This document shows positions 35,375-61,854 of a DNA stretch of 64,000 nt, in pieces (position 1 is the stretch's first letter; each line of letters opens with the position of its first letter). Made by a program: the position numbers and the translations under genes. The notes beneath the pieces were generated by a model that saw only the letters and a list, made by a program, of their open reading frames with translations, was not told where the DNA came from and did no database searches. The DNA lies in NCBI RefSeq assembly GCF_047511655.1, contig NC_133397.1, positions 41,802,001 through 41,866,000 of the forward strand, written 5' to 3'. Source of the DNA: Castor canadensis (Eukaryota; Chordata; Mammalia; Rodentia; Castoridae).

Positions 35375-35600
35375 TGGGCAGGCCAGTGGCTCATGCTTGT
35401 AATCCTACCTACTCAAAAGGGCAGAGATCAGGAGGATCATGGTTCAAAGCTAGTCCAGGCAAATAGCTCATAAGACCCTATCTTGAAACTACACAGTACC
35501 AAAAAGGGCTGGCAGAATGACTCAAGTGGTATAGCACCTGCCTAGCAAGCATGAGGTCCGGAGTTCAAACCTCAGTACTGTCAAAAACAACAACAAAAGA
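35375..35600 (+). mobile_element. B1 + ID composite SINE
   Basis: A B1-like unit (gtggctcatgcttgtaatcc, gatcaggaggatcatggttc) is followed by ID (actcaagtggtatagcacct, gcctagcaagcatgaggtcc, gagttcaaacctcagtactg). Confidence 0.9.
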
Positions 35601-36009
35601 AGGATTGTCTTGCAAGAGCCAATTCTAATGAGTAAAAATACTTTCTAGCAAATATTGGATTTATTTTTTAATAACCTGAAAAGGATAGAAATGATAAAAT
35701 CTGATCATTTAAAAATATTTAAACATTTTCTTCCAATTGAAAATACAGCACCCTAGAAAAATTTTTTCTTATGGATTTCATAACTTCAAAGGAATTTGGC
35801 ACATTTATTGTGTATCATTGCCAAGATCCAGGGTAGGAAAAGGGGAAACAAAATGGACAGAGACAATGTTCCTACCCCTGAGAAGTTTATAATGTACAAT
35901 TTAATGTTTCATTGACTGAAATGTTCCTTTAGAATTTTACCTTGGATTAAACTTTAAGTAGAATGTAGGTCATGTGTGTACATGTAAATTACATGGGAGG
36001 TGGAAGTCT

Positions 36010-36200
36010 CTAGACCAGTGCTATCCAGTAGTGCTCTCTGCAGTGATAAGAATGTTTGTATCTGTGCTGTCCAATATGATAATTACTAATTAGATGTATA
36101 AAGCACCTGAAATGTGGCTAGTGCAACTAAGAAACTACAAGCTACATTTTTTTTCGTTTTATTTAGTTTGGCCATACATGACTAGTAGCTACCAGCTCTT
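36010..36200. mobile_element. MER5-type hAT element
   Basis: The sequence ctgtgctgtccaatatgata, aagcacctgaaatgtggcta and gtgcaactaagaaact follows MER5A. It lies about 600 bp beyond the LHCGR stop, so it may be within the 3'UTR. Confidence 0.8.
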
Positions 36201-36394
36201 GAGTGGATTTCTCATACCATCTGAGGAAAAAGACCACTTTAAATTTCCAAACTCATGAACTAATATTTTTGTAGAATCCAATAAAAATTATAAAAAAGAA
36301 ATGAGAGAGTTCAAAGATATGAAAATACCACCTCAGTTTTTCTTAATATTAGATTCAACAAACAAAAATACTCTCAAAATGGTTACATAAAAAT

Positions 36395-36600
36395 TTTTTT
36401 GGCATTACTGGGGCTTGAACTCAGGGTCTTGTGCTTGCTAGGCAGGTGCTCTACCACTTGAGTCACTCTCCCTGTCCCTCTTGTTTTAGTTTCTTCTTCA
36501 TGTTTTTGCCTGGGGCTGACCTTGGACAACGATCCTCCTATAACTGCCTCCTACACAGCTGGGATTACCAGCATGCACCACCATGCCTGGCTCTTGTTCG
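36395..36600 (-). mobile_element. ID + B1 composite SINE in the LHCGR 3' flank
   Basis: The sequence ttactggggcttgaactcag, cttgctaggcaggtgctcta, then gatcctcctataactgcctc and cagctgggattaccagcatg. It is in the same orientation as LHCGR and may be transcribed in its 3'UTR. Confidence 0.85.
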
Positions 36601-36819
36601 AAAAATTTTTAAATGCTCTCTTACAAATTTTATGTCATCATGTACCAATGACAGACTAACAATGGTCATGGAACACACTTTGAGCTAGGTAAAAGTATCT
36701 TCCCCAGTGAGCCTAAAAATAATTTCATAAAACCAAGTCTTTAAAGTTACTGGTTCAGGTAATTTTTTTTTTTTTACAGATTTAAGTATAATTCAATAAT
36801 ACAGTTACTGATACAATAG

Positions 36820-42069
<5,250 letters not shown>

Positions 42070-42150
42070 AGTGTTTCATTATTTGGTTTTCTTACTGTGC
42101 TTTCACATTGTTTGGAAAAGTATTCAAAAATGGAAAATGAAAAATTCTGT
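42070..42150 (-). CDS. LHCGR: LHCGR exon 10 (hinge region)
   Basis: 81 bp with acceptor TCTCTTTCAG (42160-42151) and donor GTAAGT starting at 42069. It encodes [20 protein letters not shown] then KPNNET, with split codons at both ends matching exons 9 and 11. Exon 10 builds part of the hinge between the leucine-rich domain and helix 1 and matters for signalling by LH as opposed to hCG. It is missing from the receptor mRNA of New World monkeys but is clearly present and well spliced here. NFS and NET are N-glycosylation sequons. The middle sequon familiar from human and rat (ENFS) reads EYFS here. Confidence 0.97.
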
Positions 42151-49197
<7,047 letters not shown>

Positions 49198-49272
49198 AAG
49201 ACGCTGGGCCCTGTGGCCCCTTGGAAGGCACCATTGTGCATCTTCTGCAGGCGAACGTTTTCTTTGAGCTCC
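49198..49272 (-). CDS. LHCGR: LHCGR exon 8 (leucine-rich repeat)
   Basis: 75 bp with acceptor CCCACAG and donor GTGAGT starting at 49197. It encodes [20 protein letters not shown] then GPSV, one leucine-rich repeat of the hormone-binding ectodomain. Phases fit exon 7 (ends CT) and exon 9 (starts G). The flanking intron contains an old MaLR-like LTR only about 100 bp from the donor. Confidence 0.96.
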
Positions 49273-52200
49273 CTGTGGGGAAGGACAGCTTTAGTGGAAT
49301 TTGCATCTTATGTGTTGACTTTCACAGCTGTGTACACACGTTTGGACTCTGCTGTGTGCGTGGTGTGCAGGAGGAGAATGGGAAAGGCGGGGTTGTACAG
49401 AAAATGGAAAAAAACATGCTAGTCCTTGATGCAATTGTGAAATTGCTTGTGGGTAAGTTCGATCCCACCTTTTCCCTGCACTTTCCCCTTACTTTGCTTT
49501 GCAACTTAAAGAGCTCACCCTCCCCCTTGGAGGTATGAGAGTTGCTAGCAGGCAGCTGGGTGAGGAGAAAAATGCTGCTCCACAAGGAGCCAAGGCTGAA
49601 GGGTTCAAGAGCAGCTGCTCTGTATCAGATTCTCAGCTGCAGGGACCGCGGAGGTCTCAGAATTGGTCATCTGCAACATACTGAAGTTTGCAAATGCTTA
49701 GGGTGGGGCCCTTTGGAAGTCTTCCCTTTCATAATGTAATCGGTGCTCTAATTCTTTCTGATGTACCTTCTCAGGGGGTGAGCATGGGGGTGGGGGTATC
49801 CCAGCCTGGGCAGGAAATTGCCCCACATCCTGGGGTGTCCACAGCCTGTGCAGGATAGATACTCACTGTCAGGGGTGTATATGCGTGTTACAGAAACAGA
49901 AGTGCTGAAGACCACTGTGCTTAAGGCTCTGGACTAACCCAAAGCAGCACGGCAGTAGCTCGTGGGGGCTCTGTGGCCTTGAGCTCAAAGCAGTTCAGAA
50001 TCTAGCACTCAGGAACAACTCAGTTGAGTCCTGCAGAGCTGCCTCCTGCTGGAGCTCTGGCATAGGTGTTTCCAAGCACAGGTCTCAACGGACCCAGAAG
50101 GGGAGTCCCTGGGCTCAGACCTGCCAGCCTTCTTTGGTGTACTTTTTTCCTATATGAGAAGGGTGGTGACTCAAAGAGCCTTCTGGAAAACCCTGGACAA
50201 TGGGCACAGTGTTTATGCAGCCACTGTTTGAGTGATGATTTGTTATCAGGAGAACATGAATCTTCTACACCATCATTAAGGTGTTTAATGGTAAAACAAA
50301 CACCAGCACTCAGTGTCTCCCCTGCAGGACAGCTGGGCAACTTCCTGTGCTCATCACCATCATCTTTCTGCCTGTCTCACACCTCGCCTGCCATTTAAAA
50401 GTCCCTGCATCTCTGGGTGAGATGCTTCTACTCAGCCTTTTCCTTGGAAACCCTCAACATTTCATCACATGTACCTGTCATCTCCCAGCCTCCATCTCCT
50501 GAGTGTGTTTCCCCTTTCAAAGAGATGAGGTTATCAGAGTCAACTGCTGTTTAAAATCTAAATCAAAAGAAATCTTCCTTCCTAAACCACCATTGCTTTT
50601 CTTCCTAATTCCCTTTGTCTTAATTCTGTTCTGTTATAGTTATAAGCTGTTGAAATTGGGCTTTGTGAACAAATAGTCTCCAGTCAGCCAGGTCAAATTA
50701 ACTGTTCAAATTTCACGACAGAGTATCCGACATGATTTTCTACAATTACGATCCTTCTGTATACCGGTAACTCTGCATTATGTTAACTTTGTCGAAAATG
50801 AATCATTTACATTCAACCCATTTTCCTGGGGGTCACTTTTGAAAATTCTCTCAAGTGATGGGACCGTTCCAGGTGTGAGAAGCAGTGGGCAGAATGACAC
50901 TTTGAGGCAGAGTGGGAGGAACTCGCAAATGTCACCAAAGCTTCCTAAACCTGGGTGCTCTGAGGACAGAAGGGACTGACTCCTGCCCTGCCCCCCCCAC
51001 ACGCCGCAGCTGTCCGAGGCAGCCTTCTGGGAGTAGCTCCTCTCTCTGCAGTTAGGGGTTTGAGGCGTTTCCCTGTCATTACTCTGAACAACTTGGGATG
51101 AGCTTACATATATGAAGAAGGTGTGAGGGACTGGGCTGAGTGGATAGTGCGGAAATTTTGCTCAATGGTTTAGAAAACTACTCCCTCCTCCTAGTTTAAA
51201 CCCTTCAGTGGGTGTCTTTGCCCTTAGAGGATTTAGACTTCTTCCCCTCAGTCCTTCAGGACTTGCTTCATACTACATCTCTGGCTTGATCTGATGCCAG
51301 TCTGCCCCTTGCCAAAGACCTTCTAGCCCCGGGCTTCCTCTCAATTTCAGGGACTTACCAACTTCTTCCCCCTCCCCACTCAGGACCTTCGCATATGCTG
51401 TTCCCACTTCTGGTAATGTGCTTCCCCTCACTATTGCCATAGTGGACTGCTTGTCATCCTTTAGGCTCAGCTTAAATATCACATTCTCAATGAAGCATTC
51501 CTAAGCACCTCACCTAAGCTGGTCATCCTCCGCCCCATACTCTCAGATCTTAGTAATGGATATGTCCTTCACAGTATGTCTTAGTACTTTTATTAATTTT
51601 ATTTGTCTGTTGACTTGCCTTTGTGTCCGTCTCTTCTGTCAGAGAAGAGACTTCATGAGAGCAAGGACTGTGTCCACTCTATAATTGCAGGCCCAGCGTC
51701 TAACACACTGCCTAATACATTGGTGTTGCTTAATAAATGTTGAATCAATGCATGGATGAAACTGACTTGTGTTCTTGGCAAAAAATGTGAGTTCTTGGTT
51801 TCCTCTTTCTTGCTGCAGTGAGGTTTGGGGAGATACAGAATTTCGACTACTTGGATTTTAGCTCCTCTGTATCAGTCAAGATCCCACTGACCACTAGGTC
51901 ATCCCTCCTGTTCTGCTTTCCCTGACCTCCCAGGGATGTGCTCTGCTGCTTTTCCTCTCACCTGTTTGGTTTTGCTGGCTTCTCTACCTCCTTTCTTGTT
52001 TTCCCCCAATTTTATTTTTAGTCCTCTTGTTCTCCCTCTGGCCCCCTGTATCCAGGTGACCTCAGTCACAAAGAACTTCAGCTACCCTTTCTGTTTAGAA
52101 GACTTAAGCGTTTGGGTCTCTAGTCCTGTTCTGCCCCTCCCAGCTTTCTGTCCTTCGGGCTAATAGAGGAACTTTGTTTAACCATCTATCTCACTCTTCC

Positions 52201-52894
52201 CAACCCAGGACTTTCAACGGCTTCTCATTTCCTACAGAAGAGAGTCCAAATTCTTTCTCTGGCATCTAAGGCCCTTCCTGCTTTGACTCTAACTCACATC
52301 CAGAACTTTCTGACAAGCACTATTTGCTGGTCTATGGACACATCCCATGCTTCCTTCTCTGGGTCATTCTTGCTGTCTTCTGCCTAGAATGCATTTTCCC
52401 CCTGCTTTTGCCTGTCCAAATTAGTCCCAGCTCAAAAGCCACCTTTGTCATCAGGCTTTGTGTAGCTTCCTTCCTCCAGCCTTGGAAATCTCAGAGGACT
52501 TTACCTTTCAGGGCAGGTTTGCCTTCTGATTTAGTTACTACTTAGTGTACTACTTAGGTACCATTTGGAGATGCCTTTTCCTAGGCAGCAAATTCCTGTG
52601 GAGCAAACCCCAGGCTTTATTCATCTTCATTTCCCCTGGAAATGAAGCATGGTCCTTCAAACACGGCTGTTGCTCAGTAAGTGCTTGTTGAGTGAATAAT
52701 GGAGTGAGGCTTCTAAGAGGGGAGGCCATAAATGCCTCTGACTCAAACTTGGTGGAAACAGATTTAACTGATCAAAATGAACCTTTCTTTAATACAATGA
52801 TTCTTGTTAATGAACCCTTCATTGAACTGTTAAGTTAACAAGAAAACAAGGTCAAATTCCTTCCATGATAGGAAGGACAACTTTTAAAAAAAAA

Positions 52895-53340
52895 AAAAAA
52901 ATTAGCATTTCTTGAGCATTTAGAATTTTCCAGTCCCTGTGCTAAGCACATAAAAATATAATCTTTTTTATTCTTTTTTTTTGAGACAGGGTCTTGCTAT
53001 TGTAGCCCAGGTTGGCTTCAAACTCATGATCCTCCTGCCTTGGCCTCCAGAGTGGTGCATAAAAATATAATCTTATTTAATTCATTATTCACAGTTAATT
53101 AATTGTATGATATAATAAATAATTAATAAGTGGGTACTTACCATGTTCCAGGCACCATATTAAATTGAGGATACAAAATGAGACCATTTCATTTGGTTGG
53201 GGATATCCTCTATTGGCAGCTCTGTTTTACCAATGGGAAACTGTGGCTTAGACAGGTTAAGTAACTTACTTAAGGTTATAGGAATTAATAAGTAGTGGGG
53301 CTGGAGTTGGAGTCCCAGCCAGTGAACCTTAGGCCTGTTC
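52895..53340 (+). mobile_element. MIR element interrupted by a B1 insertion
   Basis: MIR text (ttcttgagcatttagaattt, ccctgtgctaagcaca) breaks at 52965 and resumes after the B1, continuing ttccaggcaccatatt, gttttaccaatgggaaactg and taagtaacttacttaagg. Confidence 0.75.
52966..53057 (-). mobile_element. B1-like monomer SINE with 17-bp target duplication
   Basis: Antisense B1 (ttgagacagggtcttgctat, catgatcctcctgccttggc) flanked by cataaaaatataatctt at 52949-52965 and 53058-53074. Confidence 0.9.
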
Positions 53341-54312
53341 TCTTAAACACCAAGCTGGATAGCATGGTATCAATAAAATAGGGCCCTTGGTTTAAAAATA
53401 ATTAGCATATCATATGAACTTTTGCTACTTAGCTTGAGAGTGACAGAATCTCCTGAGAACCCTATGTAGGTCCACTGAGTCAAAGTGGACTGAGTCAAAG
53501 GGGTGGGTCCTGAGCATCTCTGTGTAAAAGTTTGGAAGCATTGGTGTAGATCATGGTTCATACAACTAACTTATTTTAAAGACTTTTGTGTTTGTTTCCC
53601 TTATTTGGCTTTAGTTGAGCTTTTCACAAATTCTTAGGTTTTGTTATGAACAACAGTAGGGTGATAGGCACCTCACCCTATACCTGTGATGGGTACATAT
53701 CTCCATAAGCTTGTGCATGTGCCAGTCCTCTGGAAGAGAAGCCACAGAGAAAAGGAGAGGTTGAGAACAAGAAAGGAACAATCATTAGTGTGGCTTACCA
53801 CTCCCCACTCAAGTTAAAGGCTGTGGGTCTTGTAGTTGGGGTGGGATGAACTCCCTCACACTGTGGGAAGGAGCTGCTCCCCACTAGTGACGAAGGGGGG
53901 ACTCTCTGAGTAGGGGTGTGCTGGCTGATTAGGCTGCTAAATAGTGTCACTGTTTCTCTTCAGTGGGTCCTGGGGAAGAATTTCTTTCTGAAATATGCTA
54001 CCTCTAACACACCATCAACCCGAGTGAGGGGCTAGAGAGGGGAGCTGTGAGATGGAGGAGGCACAAAGTAGGGTGTTGAATATTTCAGCGAACTGTCAAC
54101 TTCAATGTATTGAGGCTGCATCTGTCTTTGAAATCAGGGTGCTCTGGGGTTTCCAGCCAGCCGGTTGCCTAGTAACATATGGGAAACACTGAGGACTAGC
54201 CACTTGAAAGTTTATTTTTGCCCTGAGTTAGTTGCTGAAGATTGAATGTGATCTGATAGCCAGAGTAATATTTCATTTTTATTCATGAGCTAGGGAAATA
54301 AGCACATACTTA

Positions 54313-57165
<2,853 letters not shown>

Positions 57166-57167
57166 AA

Positions 57168-57560
57168 AAAGTAGAAGCTGGGCACCAGTAGCTCATGCTT
57201 GTCATACTTGGAAGGTTGAGATTGGGAGGATCACAGCCAGAGACTGGCCTAGGCAGAGAGTTCACAAGATCCCATTTTAACCAATAGCTGGGTGCAATGG
57301 TACACAACTGTCATCCCAATTTATGTAGGAGGCTAAGATTGGAAGGATCATGATTCCCGGCCAGCCTGGGGGAAAATTTTTTCTAGATCCCATCCCAATG
57401 GAAGGTGTGCATGGTGGTACACACCTAGAAATAGTGGGAAGCATAAAATAGGAAGATTGCAGTCCAGGCCTGCTTGGGCAAAAAGTGAGACCCTATCTCT
57501 AAAACAATCAAAGCAAAAAGGGCGAGGGGTGGGGGGAGTCTGCCTTGCAAGCCTGAAGTT
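57168..57560 (+). mobile_element. Composite B1-B1-ID SINE, 5' part (split by the ERV)
   Basis: Three B1-like monomers (gctgggcaccagtagctcat; gctgggtgcaatggtacaca; gtgtgcatggtggtacacac) and the first half of the ID unit (ccttgcaagcctgaagtt). The ID unit resumes at 63645 with agttcaaaccccagtaccac, directly after the retrovirus. Confidence 0.9.
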
Positions 57561-58017
57561 TGTTGGGTCTTGAGACCTAAGGCAGATGAGTGAGTATCCC
57601 ATCCCCCATGGAGGGCACTGTCATTTCTGCTTCCTGAGGAGATGGAGGCCTGCATTCCTGCATCCTAAAGGAGAGACACAGATCTGCCACAGGGCTGATG
57701 AGCAAAATGCTCTCAAGATTGTTCCCTTCCCCCAATAAAGGTGCAAACCAAACCAGTTCACCTGAGAAAGCCCGCGAATCCATGGCCAATGAGAAAAACC
57801 CACCTAACCCAGAGTTAGAACGTCCATAAAAACCCCAACCTTCCCCTGTGCCGTGAGCCACCAGCTTCCAGGCTGTGCTGCAGTTCCCTAGCTGTAGCCT
57901 TTCCTTTCTCTCTAATAAATCCTACTTTATATACCAACTTTGGCTCATCATTCAGCTGCCTCATGAGCCAGTTCCCTGGCCTGTGAAGGCAAGGACCCTT
58001 GACACCGGCACGTAACA
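57561..58017 (+). repeat. ERV 5' LTR (457 bp)
   Basis: Starts TGTTGGGTC and ends GTAACA. It contains a TATA-like ccataaaaacc and a poly(A) signal AATAAA at 57914-57919. By eye it differs from the 3' LTR at about 8-9% of positions plus a few small indels. Confidence 0.93.
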
Positions 58018-59700
58018 TTTTGGTGACCACTAAGGGACCCAATCTCTTCTGAACCAAGGTTGGTATAGGTTGTGCCAAACTGGGAAAGCTGCCTAGGAAT
58101 ATGACCATGAGTGTCCGGCACTCCAATGGAGTCTGTTTTCCAGGAGAGAACCCCCACCGTAGCCTTGCTATGGTGGAACTTTCAGGCTGACCCCTCCCCC
58201 CCTCTGGTTAAGGAGGGTTTCTCCCTTGGGAAACTGAGGAAAAGCTCCAAGCCCATTACAGCTGTAAGGCAGGCAATCTGAGGGAACTCAGACGCCAGGC
58301 GGGGATTTATACTGCACTGCCAATGCTATGTGGGCAGAGCCCGACTTCAGTGCACTGAGGCTTTTTCTTTTTCCTCTCCTTAAATGCTAACTCTCTCTCG
58401 TTCAAGATCTGACCCACTTAAGAGGAGGTGCGAAAACAGCCGGTGGAAAGAAAAGTTTGTCTTCAAGCCAAAAAGGTGTTCTGGCCAGGGCACTCCCTGA
58501 TGTCACCCAAAGGCTGGAGATGCAACTTCCTGACCTGCCCTGAGGCTCCAAAGGTGGCTAAGTCTCGGACCCCTCCAGCCATGTCCGTGGCAAACAGACA
58601 ATCAGATCTCTTATGCTTCCTTCATGGTTTCTGTGGCCCGAGAGTGGAGGTCACCCTTGCTTCCAGTGTTCCAGTACTGCTCTTGGGCAGAATTGACCTG
58701 GACATCAGGGATGACCAATAATCCCTCATGCATTGAGCCTGGAAACTCTCTTTTCCCCCAACCCTCAGCCTCTCCTTCCTCTTTCCCAAGCAGTTCAGGA
58801 TAAATGGCCTCACCCTTTTGTTCTAAATAACTGTGGGCTTCCTTCAGTGAGTTTGGAATATACACCCATCCTGCTCCCTCCCTGGTCTCACCTTGTCCTT
58901 TATCTCTGTCTTCCCCTCCCTGGGCTTACTGGGATCCTGGCTTCCTATGAAAAACTTGTAGCATGGTACCTTATGACTTAAGTTATTCCAATTAATTTAC
59001 CAGCCCTCTTGGTCCAAAGCAACTTTAAATCAGCTGCTAGGCACTGGCGAGGCAAAAGTGCTTACAAAAAAAACTGCAGCCACCACTCACACCCTAACTA
59101 AGCCCTCACAAGGGGAGGAGGGAAAGCAAACAGGCACACTCATGCACAGGGATGCTAGCCCCTGGGCACAATGGGAACACCTGCCATAGCTAAGAGAATC
59201 CGTAGAGAGGACCCAGCACACATCCAAAGCCGCCAGCACACATCCAAAGCCACCAACACACAAGGCTGGGACTGCGGCCTGCTGCCACTCCTTCTAAAAC
59301 ATGCGAAGGGCGGAAGGATGACAGGCTGCAGGATGGGATCACTCATCCTGGGCATGGGAAGGGGCAATGGTGCTTTGCTCAAGCCCAGTTCCTTGCCCCA
59401 TCTTACGTCTTGGGCCTGACTGACCCAGCCCTCGTGAGCCAATTGTTAGCTCAAGGTTATAGTCCCAGAAATAGCAAAATGGGCGTAACTGTGGTCTCTA
59501 AACTTCTCATTTAAAATTTCCTATACTTTTGGACTCAACATAAAAACTTTTCCTCCAAAAATTAGCACTAGTCGTCCTTTATGGTACTGTTATTGCCCCA
59601 GGATGCCCTCTGAATGCCCTTCTCTAACTTTACAGACTATGTATTCCTTTGTTAAAAAGGTAGCCTTTATTAAAGAGGCTGCTGCTGTTAGCTAAAAAGC
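58018..59700 (+). other. ERV leader region
   Basis: Between the primer-binding site and the first gag-like text. C/T-rich, no intact frame. A short tandem duplication of cacacatccaaagcc lies at about 59217-59260. Confidence 0.5.
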
Positions 59701-61406
59701 AGGATCCTAGCGTTTTGTTTTTTTTCTCTTCTCACTGTGTTGGTCAGGTGGTCTAACCTGACCAGTTCACTTTCCCAGTCCAACAAGAAGGGATACTTGG
59801 CCTCATTGGTAAGGTCATTCCTAGTCAGGATGCTGACAAGAAGGGAACTAACCCAGTTTATTGTTGTTATTGTCTTTCTAGATGGGACCTGCCCCTTCCA
59901 GTCTTCTGGCCTGTCTATTGAAATGTTGAAAGCTTTGTACTGAGGCCTGGCCTTAGTATACCTTGGGTGACCAAGAGAAGTGACCTTCATAGGGTTCCTT
60001 AAATTGCAATACCATACTCCAATTAGACCTTTTCTGTAAAAGGGAGGAAAAAGTAAACTGAGGTCCCTTTACAAATTTTCTTTCATTTCTGAGGCCACCC
60101 AGATTGGCTCCACAATTGCTATTTAGATACTCAGACACTGGCCATTCTTTGTAAACCACAGGATAAACATGGGAAGGAGGACCAAAAAAGGCCCTTATCA
60201 ATGACAAGACCCCCACCCCTATTGCTCCACCCTCTGCCCTATCTTCTAAGCCACACTAATATTCATATATTCATAACCTCCTAATGGGTGCTTCCCCCTT
60301 CAACAGGCAATGGTAGGAAGAGGGCAAATCTTTGTCCCTTTCCAGTTATCAGATCTAAGGGAAATTAAGAAAAAGATCTGCTATACTGCTATACTGATGC
60401 ACCTGACCAATACATTTAAGCCTTTATCTCTGTGATCCAAATCTTTAAATTGACATAAAAGGTTATTATGCTTCTATTATACCAAACTCTTTCCTCATTA
60501 GAAAAGCAATGGGTTCTGGCCCAGGCCACTCAGGTTGGAAATGATTACCATTTATAATGAGCCCCAATACCCATGGCACCTGGAAATGAGGGAATAAATG
60601 TACCTACCTACACAGGCACAGGCAGTACCCTTGACAGGTCCACACTGAAAATCAGAATGGTAAAGGGGTGGTGATATGGCTCAAGCAGTAAAGTGCCGCT
60701 TTGCAGGCACAAAGTCCTGAGCTCAAATCTCAGTACAGCCAAAGAAAAAAAAGATATTTGGGGCTGAGGACATCTCTCAGTGGGAGAGTGTCTGCCCAGC
60801 ACATGCAAGGCCCTGGGTTCAATTCCCCAGCATAGCTAAATCCAAAAAAAAGGGTGAGGAGGATAAATGGTGTTGATGCCACTTAATCCATCTCATAGTG
60901 GAAGGGCTAAAAAGGACCAAAGTCAAACCTCTAAACTATTCCCAGGTAACTGTAGTGCAGCAAGGACCTGAAGAAAACCCCCTAACCTTTCTATAGCATC
61001 TTAAGGATGCTATCAGAAAGCATACCACAGTGGACCCAGAGTCACAGGTGAGAGAGGTTCTCCTCAAAGATAAATTTCTAATAGTCAGCCCCAGATATTC
61101 GTAAAAAACAAAGTCTGTGGCTGAAGGAAAAAAGTCATTGGATCAACTAATACAACTAGCCATGTCTGTATACTATAACTGGGACATTACTAACAGAGAG
61201 AAAGATAAGAGACACCATGGCCTCATTGCTCCTCTCAGAGAGGGCCCCATCTGACTGGGGCCTGCATCCTGAACTTGGTGGACAGGAGGGGCACTTCCAC
61301 AGAGAATGCTCAAGGGGGACAGCACAGGAGACAGCCCCACCCCCAACCGGGACCCTGCCCTCTCTGCAAAGGTAACCACTGGAGGTCTAAGTGCTCCTGT
61401 CTCTAG
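59700..61406 (+). pseudogene. Degenerate ERV gag
   Basis: Capsid-like text around 60321-60560 (GQIFVPFQLSDLREI, then in other frames QTLSS and EKQWVLAQAT) and a zinc-knuckle-like motif at 61356-61394 (CPLCKGNHWRSKC, spacing C-2-C-3-H-4-C). An in-frame TAG follows at 61404-61406. Multiple stops, frame changes and a SINE pair (60660-60852) rule out a product. Confidence 0.7.
60660..60852 (+). mobile_element. Two ID-type SINEs in tandem, within the ERV
   Basis: First unit tatggctcaagcagtaaagt ... gagctcaaatctcagtacag with an A-tail. Second unit gggctgaggacatctctcag ... gccctgggttcaattcccca with an A-tail. Confidence 0.85.
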
Positions 61407-61479
61407 ATGGAAGGTGAGGTGCCACCCCCTATGTATTGATGGGTCCTGGCCTCCTGTCCACACTCCACTTCTTGGCATC

Positions 61480-61850
61480 CATGTTGAAGAGCCTCGGGGT
61501 AGCCATAATGGCAGAAAAGTGAAAGGTCATTGTTCTGCTAGACAGTGGAGCATGTTTCTCTGTTTTACCTTTCTCCAGTCCAATGACAAGGTTATCTTCG
61601 GGGCATATCTGGCCATCCCCTAGAGTGCTACTTTACCCGGCCTCTGGCCTGCTCTTGGGGAGACCTCCTCTTTGTCACTCTTTCCTCATAGTTCCTGAAA
61701 CTCCAGTATCCCTGCTGGGACAGGATTTACTGTCTCAACTAAAAGCTCAAATTCTCCTCCCCTCAGGCAGCTATCTCTGCTGCCCCCTCCTTCAGGAACA
61801 AATAGATTCCACACTGTGGACTGATGGGATGATTGTAGGGTGAGCCAGGG
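61480..61850 (+). pseudogene. Degenerate ERV protease
   Basis: VIVLLDSGA, with the catalytic Asp-Ser-Gly triad codons at 61541-61549, identifies a retroviral aspartic protease. A later frame carries PETPVSLLGQDLL, typical of the second half of the domain. At least one frameshift separates the two, and stops are present. Confidence 0.8.
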
Positions 61851-61854
61851 CAAG

